The notes beneath the pieces are model-generated. The model did no database searches. It had not been told where the DNA came from and saw only the letters and a list, made by a program, of their open reading frames with translations. From positions 46,398,057 to 46,462,056 of the forward strand of contig CP141137.1 in assembly GCA_035236585.1 (NCBI GenBank): a stretch of DNA of 64,000 bases, given 5' to 3'. This stretch comes from Warburgia ugandensis. Its lineage: Eukaryota > Streptophyta > Magnoliopsida > Canellales > Canellaceae. How positions within the stretch are numbered: the stretch's first letter is position 1; every line of letters starts with the position of its first letter. Below, in pieces: positions 37,021 to 49,572 of the stretch. The translations under genes and the position numbers were made by a program.

Positions 37021-37883
37021 GGCCATGCCTTGTACTAGTAAAAGTGAAGATTTCGGTCTGGTTCGGCCCACAGTTTGGTCCACTAGACCGAACAGGATCC
37101 CGTTTGGTCCACTTGCACTTTGCATGTTGCATGATGTAGAATCCTGTTTGGATCCTATTCTTCTTTTATTTTTTCTCTATCTAATCATTAGCAAACAATC
37201 AAAGGCAAAAGGTTTGGAAAAATACTCTCATAAGTCATAAATAATGAATGTTCCAACATAGTCTCGATGAATCTACATAGATTTTGTGGATCCAACACAA
37301 ACTGCATACGTCAATCATGTGTGTAACTGTAATATATCCCATTAATTGCAGAAATAGAAGAGATAGAATACATATAAAAACTACATCCATCATCACTTCT
37401 CTTGCTCTCCCCTCCCTCTACTCAAACTTACTACACCAAATTGATATATGAAACCTTGCTACCCTATTTTCACTTTAGGCCCTCTACTCCCAGACCCTTC
37501 CTGTGCTCAACAGATAGTAGTCCAAATCAATGATGATGCAAGGTACAAAGAAAGCTGCATACGCAATAAGGAAAGAACGTCAAAAGGCTTAAAACACACT
37601 TATGTTTTGGCGAGCTTCAGCCACTCACTGTTTTCTTCAGCTTGAGGTGCCTCCCTGCACACAACATAAATTGGTATCGAGAGTTTCTCAAGTGTAACCT
37701 AACAAAGACAATGCATGATGTTAAAAAGTGCAAAAGAACAAGAATAGAGTACGTCTTAATCTCAGGTTTTATTTGTTTTCAAGGAGAAATTTTGGGTGCA
37801 AATCTCACTTGTAGCAACCAAAGCAAACAACAGAAGGATGGTTCATCCCCCATACTGCCTTCTTGTCCTTCTTAGGAGCAACT
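37021..37883. other. hAT interior, no gene recognised
   Basis: This is the 3' side of the hAT beyond the LTR array. GGTCCACTAGACCGAAC-type subterminal words extend to about 37110. No coding resemblance. Confidence 0.45.
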
Positions 37884-38418
37884 TATCACGGACTTGGTTT
37901 GCAAGACCCGTGACCAAGGCCCGTAGGCTCTAAGGGATGTCTACTCAACTCATGGATGTGGCTTAAAGGACTTAGGCTCATGTTCCTAGATCTGTGGTGC
38001 AGGGCTTGGTTCCAAAAGGCCTGGTTTCTGGAGAAATCCTTGTAAATATCTAGATCGAGTCTAGAATACTCTAGGATTATAATAGAGTAGTCTAGAAAGA
38101 GGAGGGCTCCAGAATATGTAGTGACACTTGGAATAATCCTAACCATCCATTGAGGAGGTGGATGGGGGAGAGCAAATATAAATAGGGTGTTGCTCCTTAT
38201 TTGTAACTAGCTCAGCTCAAATTACTCAATTGAGTTTAAGGGATAATAGGTTCTCTTTAAATAAGTCTCATTTTTGAGTTCCTCACATTGCTTAAGTGGG
38301 TGAGTAAGTGTAGCCCTAGCAAGTGAAAGTGGGAGATAAAGGTTGACTTGTGATTTGCAAAAGAGTTGTGCATAAGTGTTGCACGAGTTTAGCATAGGTG
38401 AAACTGCAACCTGTGACA
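37884..38418 (+). repeat. array LTR 1
   Basis: Outer left LTR, about 535 bp. Its first bases are TATCACGGAC where the others have TGTCATGGAC. It ends TGTGACA just before the primer site at 38421. Confidence 0.8.
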
Positions 38419-40683
38419 GTTGGTATCAGAGTAAGGTTGGTATTAGGAGTTGGTATTAGAGTTGAGGTTAGGCAAAGTTGGGAAAGTGGTTCGAGTTGGG
38501 AGCTGCTTGTGGTGATTGTGAACTTTGTGATAGCGTCATGGCAGTGAGTTAGGAGTGACCAACATGCTTGTGGAGGTTCAACCAAGGACTAGGAGGGGGA
38601 AGTCTAGAGATCCATCAAGGGAGTTGGCTTTGGATGTTCGCCTCACTACGTTGGAGGAAAGGTTTTGTAAGTTAGAACAAACCATATCTGAATGTTTGGA
38701 GAAGTCTAGTGCCTTCGTGGATAACTTGCATAGTCTTAAGGTTGACATGCAAAGCACGATCGAGGTACTTAAATGTATGGATGCCAAGACCACGGAGGTG
38801 GAGTGCATGTCTAATTGTTTTGAGATAATGGAAGGAGAGATAGCCGAGGTACATGAAGAGGTAGCCAGTGTAGAGAATGTGAAAATTCGTTTGGCCCTAT
38901 TGGAGAAGGTCGTAGTTAGTGGGAGAGGATCTGGACCAAAGGAAATTGCTTTTAAAGTCAAGATCCCTAAACCTATAAGCTACAAGGGAACTCATGATGC
39001 CAAGGACTTGGAGAATTTCCTATAGCAAATAGAGCAGGACTTTAAAGCTGCCAAGATTTCTGAGAAGGCCATGGAGGTGGATGTGGCAACGATGTATCTT
39101 ATCGATGATGCAATGCTATGGTGGAGGTGAAAGTATGGTGATGTAGGTGATGGTCGTTACACCATAGCTACTTGGGAAGATTTTAAGAAGGAGATCAAAG
39201 CCCAAATTTTCCCAGAGAATGTAGAGTATTTGGCTCAGAAGAATTTGAAGCGGTTAAAGCATACGGGATCTATCAGTGAATATCTCAACCAATTCATGGC
39301 TTTGCTCTTGAACATCTTGGAGATGATTGAGAAGGACAAGTTGTTCTTCTTCACGGATGGGCTGCAATCTTGGACAAAGCAAGAGTTGCAAAGGAGAGAA
39401 GTGTAAGAGTTAGTCACTCCACTCTCAGCTATGGAGAAATTAGTGGAGTTCGATAAGAGGGCTGAAGGCACTAGTGAGGAAAAGAAGAGCACGGTTAATG
39501 GAGGTAACGATGGGGAGGACAAACCTAAGGGTCATAAGGAAGAAGGCAAGGAGGGTCGACATGTCTCCAAGGGCAAAGGTAAGTTCATCCCTCATCACTC
39601 TGGCTGCTTCATATGTGGTGATGATCATCGGTAGTAGACTGTCCAAAGAACAAGACCCTCGATGCTTTGGTGGTTGAAAGGGAGAACCACAAGGTAAGGG
39701 ATAAGGATGAAGGAGAGAAGCTTAAAAAGGGGGCACTTAGACTCCTCAATGCTCTGACGGGGTAGGAATCAGGGACCAAGCCTGTTGCAAGTAGGAGTTT
39801 GATATATGTGGACGGGTGCCTCAATGGCAAAGGCCACGGGCTATGGTAGACATGGGAGTCACTCACAACATCATCTCAGAGGGGGGAGGCTAAGAGATTA
39901 GGCCTCAAGATAAAGAAGGATCAGAGTAGGATAAAAGTGGTAAAATCTGAGCCTAGGTTAGTGCTTGGAGTAGCAAAGGAGATACCCATCAAGGTTGGAG
40001 AGTGGCAAGACACTATCACTTTAACTATAGTGCCTTTGCACAATTATAAGGTTATCCTTGGAATGGATTTCCTCGCTTTAGCTAAGGTCATCCCTATGCC
40101 ACATCTTAGAATATTGAGCTTCTTCAATGAGAAGACCCCTTGTGCGGTTTTGGTGTTGAGGGATGGCAAGAAGCAAGGGAAGATGCTATCTGCCTTGCAA
40201 TTAGTAGGGGGATCCACATCAAGTGTGGAGTCGGCACAGTTAGGCTTAAGTTGTATAGGTGCCATAAGGGTGTTATGGTCTGAAGGTTCTGAGGAGAAAC
40301 TAGTGGTTGACAAGGGTATGCTACAACGGGGGAGTTCCAAGAGGAACAAGACCAAGTAGAGACGTGCAGGGAGCACGGTAATTAGTAGCTACCATGTTGA
40401 TGTGCAAGAGGCACAACAACGAAGGGCAGCAGCACAGGGGCGTAAGAGGGATGACAACTCACAATTGAGCAAGGGCACCATTAGGACAAGGACACTCATA
40501 CATTGAAGAGGATAAAGGTCCTTGTAGAGCACAAGAGTGGATTGATGCCAATGTGAAAGCAAAGAACAATGTAGGGCATCTCATGAGGATCGTAAGGCAG
40601 CATGGGATGTGCCCAAGGGCGAAGCTTGCTACACAAAGAAAGTTGTGTCGATGAGGGCATCGACATTATCAGGTGGGGGAGAA
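38419..40683 (+). pseudogene. array internal region 1 (gag-protease fossil)
   Basis: It opens with the primer site TGGTATCAGAG. The gag part (about 38540-39765) has a coiled-coil-like N-terminal half (LEERFCKLEQTISECLEKSS) and a zinc-knuckle region near CFICGDDH. The protease part (about 39770-40360) includes VGEWQDTITLTIVPL and VILGMDFLALAK. It ends in the GGTGGGGGAGAA tract. Broken, with several disruptions. Confidence 0.8.
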
Positions 40684-41191
40684 TGTCATGGACTTGCTTT
40701 GCAAGACCCATGACCAAGGCCTGCAGGCTCTAAGGGAGGTTTGCTCAACTCATGGACGTGGCTTGAATGACTTAGGCACATGTTTCTAGATCTGTGGCGC
40801 AAGGCCTAATTCTAGAAGGCTTGGTTTTTGGAGAAATCCTTTTAAAATGGTAGAGTAGTCTAGGAGTAGGAGGGTTCTAGAATATGTAGTGACACTTGGA
40901 ATAATCTTGACCATCTTTTGAGGAGGTGGATGGGGGAGAGTAAGTATAAATAGGGTGTAGCTCCTCATTTGTAATTAGCTCAGCTCAAATTACTCAATTG
41001 AGTTCATGTAAGGGATATGAGGTTCTCTTTGAGTAAGTCTCATTTTTGAGTTGCTCTAATTGCTTTAGTGGGTGAGTGAGTGTAGCTCTAGCAAGTGAGA
41101 GTGGGAGTTAAAGGTTGACTTTTGCTTTGCAAAGGAGTTGCGCACAAGTGCTGCACGGGTTTAGCATTGGTGAAACTGCGACCTCGTGACA
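40684..41191 (+). repeat. array LTR 2
   Basis: About 508 bp, from TGTCATGGACTTGCTTTGCA to CCTCGTGACA. It lies between internal regions 1 and 2. Slightly shorter than the others. Confidence 0.85.
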
Positions 41192-43478
41192 GTTGTTATC
41201 AGAGCAAGGTTGGTATCAGGAGTTGGTATCAGAGCTGGTGTAACGCAAAGTTGGGAGAGCGGTTCAAGTTGGGAGCTGCTTGGGGTGCTTGTGAACTTTC
41301 CCATAGTGTCATGGCAAGTGAGTCAAGAGTGACTAACATATCTGTGGAGGTTCTACCAAGGACTAGGAGGGAGAAGTCCAGAGATTCATCAAGGGAGTTG
41401 GCTTTAGATGCTTGCCTTACTACGTCGGAGTAAAGGTTTTAGAACAAACCTTATCTGAATATTTGAAGAAGTCTAGTGCCTTCGTGGATACCTTGCATAG
41501 TCTTCTGGTCGACATGCAAAGCACGATTGAGGTATTTAAATATATGGATACCAAGACCATGGAGAGGGTAGAGTTTATGTTTGATCGCCTTGAGACAATG
41601 GAAGGAGAGATAGCTGAGCTTCATGAAGAGGTAGCTAGTGTAGAGGATGTGAAAATTCATTTGACTCTATTGGAGAAGGCTATAACTAGTGGGGGAGGAT
41701 CTGGACCAAAGGAAATTGCTCCTAAAGTCAAGATCCCTGAACCTACAATCTACAGGGGAACTTGTGATGCCAAGGACTTGGGAAATTTCCAATGGCAAAT
41801 GGAGCTATACATTAAAGCTATCAAGATTTCTGAGGAGGGCATGAAGGTGGATGTGGCAACAATGTATCTCATGGATGACGCGATACTATGGTGGAGTCGA
41901 TGGTATGGTGATGTAGCTGATGGTTGTTGCCCTATAGTCACTTGGGAAGACTTTAAGAAAGAGATCAAAATCCAATTCTTCCCAGATAGTGTAGAGTATT
42001 TGGCCCGGAAGCATCTTAGGCGGCTAAAGCATACGGGATCTATCCATTAATATGTTAACCAATTCATGGCTTTGCTCTTGAACATCTCGGAGATAATTGA
42101 GAAGGATAAGTTGTTCTCCTTCATGGATGGGTTGCAACATTGGGCGAAACAAGAGTTGCAAAGGAGGAAAGTGCAAGACTTAGCCATTGCACTATCAACT
42201 ATGGAGAAATTAGTGAAGTTCAATAAGAGGCCTGAAGGTACTAGTGAGGAAAAGCTCAGCAAGGTTAATGGAGGCAACGACAAGTAGGACAAACCTAAGG
42301 GTCATAAGGAAGAAGGCAAAGAGGGCCGTTATGACTTCAAGGGCAAAGGTAAGTTCACCCCTCATCACTCTGGTTGTTTCATATGTGATGGGGATCATCG
42401 GGCAGTAGATTGTCCAAAGAAGGAGATCTTCCTTGCCATGGTGGTTGAAAGGGAGAACCTTAAGGTAAGGGATAAGGTTGAAGGAGAGGAGCCTCAAATG
42501 GAGGCACTTATACTCAATGCCATGATGGGGTAGGTATCAGGGACTAAGCCTGTTGTAGGTAAGAGTTTGATATATGTGGATGTGTGCCTTAATGACAAAG
42601 GCACACAGGATATGGTAGACATGGGAGCCACTCAGTAGACATGGGAGCCACTCACAACTTCATCTCAGAGGGGGAGGCTAAGAGATTAGGCCTCAAGATA
42701 AAGAAGGATGAGAGTAGGATAAATGCGGTAAATTTTGTGGCTAGGTCAATGGTTGGAGTAGCCAAGGAGATACCCATCAAGGTTAGAGAGTGGCAAGGCA
42801 TGATCACTTTGACTATAATGCCTTTGGACGACTACGAGGTTATCCTTGGAATGAATTTCAGGGCTTCAGCTAAGGCCATCCCCATGCCACATCTTTAAAT
42901 ATTGATTTTCTTCAATGAGAAGACCCCTTGCACGGTCTTGGTGTTGAAGGATGGCAAGAGGCATGAGAAGATGCTATTTGCCTCGCAATTAGTAGAGGGA
43001 TTCATGGGAAGTGTGGAGTTGGCACAGTTAGGCTTACATTGTTTAGGTGCCATTAAGGTGCTATGGTCTAAAGGGTACGAGGAGAAACCGATGGTTGACA
43101 AGGGTATGCCACAATGGGGGAGCTCCAAGGGGAACAAGACCAAGCAGAGACATGCAGGGAGTACGGTGACTAGTGTAGCTACTACACTGATGTCCTGGAG
43201 GCACAATAGTGAAGGACAACAGCACAGGGGCGCAAGAGAGATGACAACTCACAATTGAGCAAGGGTGCACATCAGGACAAGGATGCCCATAAATTGAAGA
43301 GGATAAAAAAAAGCCCTGTGTAGCACAAGAGTGGTTGGATGTCAATGTGCGAAAAGAGAAACGAGGTAGGGCATCTCATGAGGATTACAAGGCATCGTGG
43401 GACGTGCCCCAGGGTGAAGCTCGTGACACCAAGAAAGTTGTGTCGGCAAAGGCGTCGACATTATCAGGTGGGGGAGAA
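41192..43478 (+). pseudogene. array internal region 2 (gag-protease fossil)
   Basis: This unit has the longest uninterrupted gag stretch of the array (41412-42050). It covers the coiled-coil segment, the retrotransposon-gag domain (RWYGDVADGCCPIVTWEDFK) and KHLRRLKHTGS. A zinc knuckle, CFICDGDHRAVDCP, follows near 42380-42420, and then an aspartic protease with the active-site motif GATHNFIS and VILGM. Broken, with several disruptions. Confidence 0.85.
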
Positions 43479-44013
43479 TGTCATGGACTTGCTTTGCAAG
43501 ACCCATGACCAAGGCTCGCAGGCTCTAAGGGAGGTTTGCTCAACTCATAAATATGGCCTAAAGAACTTAGGCTCGTGTTCTTGGATCTGTGATGCAAGGC
43601 CTAGTTTTTAGAGAAATCCTTGTAATATCTAGATCTTTTGAAGCAGTCTATGATGCTCTAGGAGATTGGTGGATTCGTCTAGAAAGAGTAGGAGGGTTCC
43701 AGAATATGTAGTGACACTTGGAATAATCCTGACCATCCATTGAGGAGGTAGATGGGAGAGAACAAGTATAAATAGGCTGTAGCTTGTCATTTGTAATTAG
43801 CTTAGCTCAGATTACTCAATTGAGTTCAAGTAAGGGATAACATATTCTCTTTGCGTAAGTCTCATTTCTGGGTTCCTCTCATTGCTTTAGTGGGTGAGTG
43901 AGTGTAGCCCTAACAAGTGAGAGTGGGAGTTAAAGGCTGACTTGCGCTTTGCAAAGGAGTTGTACACAAGTGCTGCACAGGTTTAACGTAGGTGAAATTG
44001 CGACCTCGTGACA
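43479..44013 (+). repeat. array LTR 3
   Basis: About 535 bp, TGTCATGGACTTGC to CCTCGTGACA. Confidence 0.85.
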
Positions 44014-46284
44014 GTTGATTTCAGAGCATGGTTGGTATCAGGCGTTGGTATCAGAGTTGAGGTTAGGAAAAGTTGGGAGGGCGGTTCGAGTTGGGAGCTG
44101 CTTGTCGTGATTGTGAACCTCCTGATAGCGTCGTGGCGAGTGAGTCAGGAGTGACCAACATGCTTGTGGAGCTTCAACCAAGGACTAAGAGGGAGAATTC
44201 CAGAGATCCATCGAGGGAGTTGGCTTTGGATGCTAGCCTCACTATGTGGGAGGAAAGGTTTGGTAAGTTTTTAGAAACCTTGTCTGAATGTTTGGAGAAG
44301 TCTATTGCCTTTAGGGACACCTGGCATAGTCTTAACGCTAACATGCAAAGCACGGTCGAGGTATTTAAATATATGGATGCTAAGACCATGGAGAGGGTGG
44401 AGTGCATGTCTACTCACCTTGAGACAATGGAAGGCGAGATAGCTAAGCCACATGAAGAGGTAGCTTGTGTAGAGGATGTGAAAATTTGTTTGGTCCTATT
44501 GGAGAAGGCTTTAGCTAGTGGGGGAGGATCTGGACCAAAGGAAATTGCTCCTATAGTCAAGATCTTTGAACCTACAAGCTATGAGGGAACCTGTGATTTC
44601 AAGGACTTGGAGAATTTTCTATGGTAAATGGAGCAATACTTGAAAGTTGCCAAGATTTCTGAGGAGGCTATGAAAGTGGATGGGGCAACGATGTATCTCA
44701 TCGAATGATGAGATGCTATGGTCGAGGCGAAGGTATGGTGAGCTGATGGTTGTTGCACCATAGCCACTTAGGAAGACTTTAAGAAAGAGATCAAAGCCCT
44801 ATTCTTCCCAGAGAATATAGAGTATTTGGCCTCAAAGAATTTGAAGCGGTTAAAGCATACGAGATTTATCTGTTAATATGTCAACCAATTCTTAGCTTTG
44901 CGCTCTTGAACTTCTTAGAGATGATTGAGAAGGACAAGTTGTTCTTCTTCATGGATGGGTTCCAACCTTGGGCGGAACAAGAGTTGCAAAGGAGGGGAGT
45001 GCAAGACTTAGTCACTGCACTGTCAACTATGGAGAAGATATTGGAGTTCGATAAGAGGGTTGAAGGCACTCGTGAGGAACAGGAGCAATGTTAATGGAGG
45101 CAATGACGGGAAGGACAAACCTAAGGTTCATAAGGAAGAAGACAATGAGGTTCGACTTGACTCCAAGGGCAAAGGTAAGTTCATCCTTCATCACTCTGGG
45201 TGTTTCATATGTGATTGGGATCATCGGGCAATAGACTGTCTAAAGAAGATGACCCTCAATGCCTTGGTGGTTGAAAGGAAGAACCATAAGGTAAGGGATA
45301 AGGATGAAGGAGAGGAGCCTAAGATGACATCACTTAGACTCCTCAATGCCATGATGGGGTAGGTTTCAGGGACCAAGCCTGTTGTAGGTGAGAGTTTGAT
45401 GTATGTGGACATGTGTCTCAATGGCAAAGGCACATGGGCTATAGTAGACACGGGAGCTACTCACAACTTCATCTCAGAGGGGGAGGCTACGAGATTAGCC
45501 CTTAGTATAAAAAAGGATGAGAGTAGGATAAAAAGCGGTAAGTTCTGAGGCTCGGTCAGTGCTTGGAGTAGCAAAGGAGATACCTATCAAGGTTGGAGAG
45601 TGGCAAGACGCTGTTACTTTAACTATAGTGCATTTGGAGGATTATGAGGTTATCCTTGGAATGGATTTTCTCGCTTTAGCTAAGGCCATCCCTTTCCCAC
45701 ATATTGGAATATTGAGCTTCTTTGATGAGAAGACCCCTTGCATGGTCTCGGTGTTGAAGGATGGCAAGAGACATGGGAAGATACTATCTGCCTTGCAACT
45801 AGTAGAGGGATTCACAGCAAGTGTGGAGTAGGAATAGTTAGGCTTACGTTGTCTAGGTGCCATTGAGGTGCTATGGTCTAAAGGGTTCGAGGAGAAACTG
45901 GTGGTTGACAAGGGTATGTTACAACGGGGGTGCTCCAAGAGAAACAAGACGAAGCAGAGACTTGCTGGGAACACAGTGACTAGTAGTTGCTACACTGATG
46001 TGTAGGGGGCACAACAGTGAAGGGCAGTAGCACAGGTGTAAGAGGGATGACAACTCACAATTGAACAAGGGTGTGCATCAGGACAAAGATGCCCATACAT
46101 TGAAGAGGATAAAGAAGGTCCTTGTAGAGCACAAGAGTGGCTGGATGTCAATTGGCAAAGGGAGGAATGTGGTAGGGCATCTCATGAGGATCACAAGACA
46201 ACATGGGACGTGTAGAAGGGCAAAGCTTGCAGCCCCAAAAAAGTTGTGTCGACAAGGGCGTCAACATTATTAGGTGGGCTAGAA
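44014..46284 (+). pseudogene. array internal region 3 (gag-protease fossil)
   Basis: Same order as its neighbours: primer site, gag with KIFEPTSYEGTCDFKDLENF, zinc knuckle CFICDWDHRAIDC, protease with the DTGATHNFIS active site near 45447-45475, VILGMDFLALAKAI, and polypurine tract. Broken, with several disruptions. Confidence 0.82.
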
Positions 46285-46836
46285 TGTCTCAGACTTGCTT
46301 TGTAAGACCGATGACCAAGGCCTGTAGGCTCTAAGGGAGGTCTTCTCAACTCATGGATGTGGCCTAAAGGACTTTGGCCCGTGTTCCTGGATCTGTGGTG
46401 CAAGGCCTAGTTTTTGGAGAAATCATTGTAAATATTTAGACCTTCTGAAGTAGTCTAGAATACTTTAGGAGAATGGTGGAATAGTCTAGAAAGAGCAGGA
46501 GGGTTCTAAAATACTATCTAAACTGTTAGTGTACTGACACTTGGAATAATCCTGACCATCCATTGAGGAGGTGGATGGTGGAGAATAATTATAAATAAGG
46601 TGTAGCTAGTTATTTGTAATTATCTTAGTTCATATTACTCAATTGAGTTCAAGTAAGGGATAACAGATTCTCTTTGCGTAAGTCTCATTTTTGTGTTTCT
46701 CGCATTGCTTTAGCGGGTGATTGAGTGTAACCCTAATAAGTGAGAGTGGGCGTTAAAGGCTGACTTGTGCTTTGCAAAGGAGTTGCATACAAGTGTCATA
46801 GGGGTTTAACATAGGTGAAAATGCGACCCCGTGACA
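46285..46836 (+). repeat. array LTR 4
   Basis: About 552 bp, TGTCTCAGACTTGC to CCCCGTGACA, followed by a well-kept primer site, TGGTATCAGAGC, from 46839. Confidence 0.83.
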
Positions 46837-49024
46837 GTTGGTATCAGAGCAAGGATGGTGCCAGGAGTTGGTATCTGAGGTTAGGCAAAGTTGGGAGAGC
46901 AGTTCGAGTTGGGAGCTGCTTATGGTGATTGTGAATCTCGCGATAGCGTTATGGCAAGTGAGTCAGAAGTGACTAACATGCTTGTGGAGGTTCAACCAAG
47001 GACTGCGAGGGAGAAGTCCAAAGATCCATTGAGGTAGTTGGCTTTGGATGGTCGCCTCACTATGTTGGAGGAAAGGTTTGGTAAAGTTAGAACAAACCTT
47101 GTCCGAATGTTTGGAGAAGTCTCGCGCCTTCGTGGACAGCTTGCATAGTCTTAAGGCTTACATGCAAAGCACGGTCGAGGTATTTAAATATATGGATGCT
47201 AAGACCATAGAGAGGGTGGAGTGCATTTCTGATCGCCTTGAGACAATGGAAGGTGAGATTGCTGAGCTACATGAATAAGTAGTTGGTGTAGAGGATGCAA
47301 AAATTCGTTTGGCCCTATTGGAAAAGGCTGTAGCTAGTAGGGGAGGATCTGGACCAAAGGAAATTGCTTCTAATGTCAAGATTGCTGAACCTACATGTTG
47401 CAGGGGAACCTGTGATGCCAAGGACTTGGAGAATTTCCTATGGTAAATCGAGCAATACTATGAAGCTGCTAAGATTTTTGAGGAGGCGATGATGGTGGAG
47501 GCAAAGGTATGGTGATATAGCTGATGATTGTTGCACTATAGCTACTTGGGAACACTAAGAAAGAGATCAAAGCCAAATTTTTTGCAAAGAATGTAGAGTA
47601 TTTGGCCCAGAAGAATCTGAAGCAGCTAAAGCACACGCGATCTATTCGTGAATATGTCAACCCATTCACGGCTTTGCTCTTGAACATCTCAGAGATGACT
47701 GAGAAGGACAAGTTGTTATTCTTCATGGATGGGTTGCAACCTTAGGCAGAACAAGAGAGGCAAACGAGGGAATTGCAAGACTTAGCTATTGCACTCTTAA
47801 CTGCAGAGAAATTAGTGGAGTTTGATAAGAGGGCTGAAGGCACTAGTAAGGAAAAGAGGAGCAAGGTTAATGGAGGCAACGGCGAGGAGGACAAACCTAA
47901 GGGTCATAAGGAAGAAGGCAAGGAGGACTGACTTGATGCCAAGGGCAAAGGTAAGTTCATCCCTTGTCGCTCTGGGTATTTCATATGTGATGGGGATCAT
48001 TGGGCAGTAGATTGTCTAAAGAAGAAGATCCTCAATGCCTTGGTGGTTGAAAGGTTGAATTAGAAGGTAAGGGATAAGGATTAAAGAGAGGAGCCTAAGA
48101 TGGGGGCACTGAGGCTCCTCAATGCCATGATGGGGCAGGTATCAAGGTCCAAGCTTGTTGCAGGTAAGAGTTTGATGTATGTGGATGTGCACCTCAATGG
48201 CAAAGCAGACGGGCTATGGTATATAAGGGAGCCCCTCACAAATTCATCTCAGAGGGGGAGGCTAAGAGATTAGGCTTCAAGATAAAGAAGGATGAGAGTA
48301 GAATAAAAGCGGTACACTAAGAGGCTAGGTTAGTGCTTGGAGTAATAAAGGAGATACCCATTAGGGTTGGAGAATGGCAAGGCACCTTCACTTTGACTAT
48401 AGTGCCTTTGGAGGATTATGAGGTTATCCTTGGAATGGATTTCCTCGCTTTAGCTAAGGCAATCTCTATGCCACATCTTGGAATATTGAGCTCTTTCGAT
48501 GTGAATACCCCTTGTTCGTTTTTGGTGTTTGAAGGTTGGCAAGAGGTAAGGGAGGATGCTCTCTTCCTTGCAGTTATAGAAGGATCCACAACAAGTGTCG
48601 AGTCGGCATAGTTGGGCTTATGTTGTATTGGTGCCATCGGGGTGCTATGTTTTGAAGGGTTCGAGAAGAAACCGGTGATTGACAAGGGTATGCCACAACG
48701 AGGGAGCTCCAAGAGAAACTAAACCAAGTAGAGATGTGTAGGGAGCACAATGATTAGTAGCTGCCACACTGATGTGCAGGAGACACAACAGCGAAGGGCA
48801 GCAGACAAGGGTGCGCATCAGGACAAGGATGCCCCCGCATTGATGTTGGTATAGAAGGTCCCTGTGGAGCACAAGAGTGGCTTGATGCCAAAGTGTAAAG
48901 GCAAGAACGAGGTAGGGCATCTCATGTGGATCACAAGGCAGCATGGGATGAGCCCAAGGGTGAAGCTTGTGACACCAAGAAAGTTGCGTTGACGAGGGCG
49001 TCGACATTATCAGGAGGGGGAGAA
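46837..49024 (+). pseudogene. array internal region 4 (gag-protease fossil)
   Basis: Somewhat shorter (2.19 kb), with small internal losses relative to the others in the gag domain. Gag and protease phrases are still clear (LEQTLSECLEKSRAFVDSLH, VGEWQGTFTLTIVPLEDYEV). The most degraded unit, with several disruptions. Confidence 0.8.
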
Positions 49025-49572
49025 TGTCACAGACTTGCTTTACAAGACCTATGACCAAGGCCCGTAGGCTCTAAGAGAGGTTTGCTCAGCTCATGGATGT
49101 GGCCTAAAGGACTTAGGCCTGTGTTCCTGGATCTATGATGCAAGGCCTAGTTTCCAAAGAAATCCTTGTAAATATTTAGGTCTTCTAAAATAGTCTAGAA
49201 TACTCTGGGAGAATGGTGGAGTAGTCTAGAAAGAGTGGTAGGGTTCTAAAATATGATCCAAGCCATTTGTGTATTGATACTTGGAATGATCCTGATCATC
49301 CATTGAGCAGGTGGATGGGGGAGAGCAAGTATAAATAGGGTGTAGCTCCTCATTTGTAATTAGCTCAGCTCAGATTACTTGATTGAGTTCAAGGGATAAG
49401 AGGTTCTCTTTGAATAAGTCTCATTTATGAGTTCCTCTCATTACTTTAAAGGGTGTGTGAGTGTACTCCTAGCAAGTAAGAGTGGGAGTTAAAAGTTGAC
49501 TTGTGCTTTGCAAAGGAGTTGTGCACAAGTGCCGCATGGGTTTAGCATAGGTGAAATTGTGACCCCGTGAGA
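49025..49572 (+). repeat. array LTR 5
   Basis: About 548 bp, TGTCACAGACTTGC to CCCCGTGAGA. Confidence 0.83.
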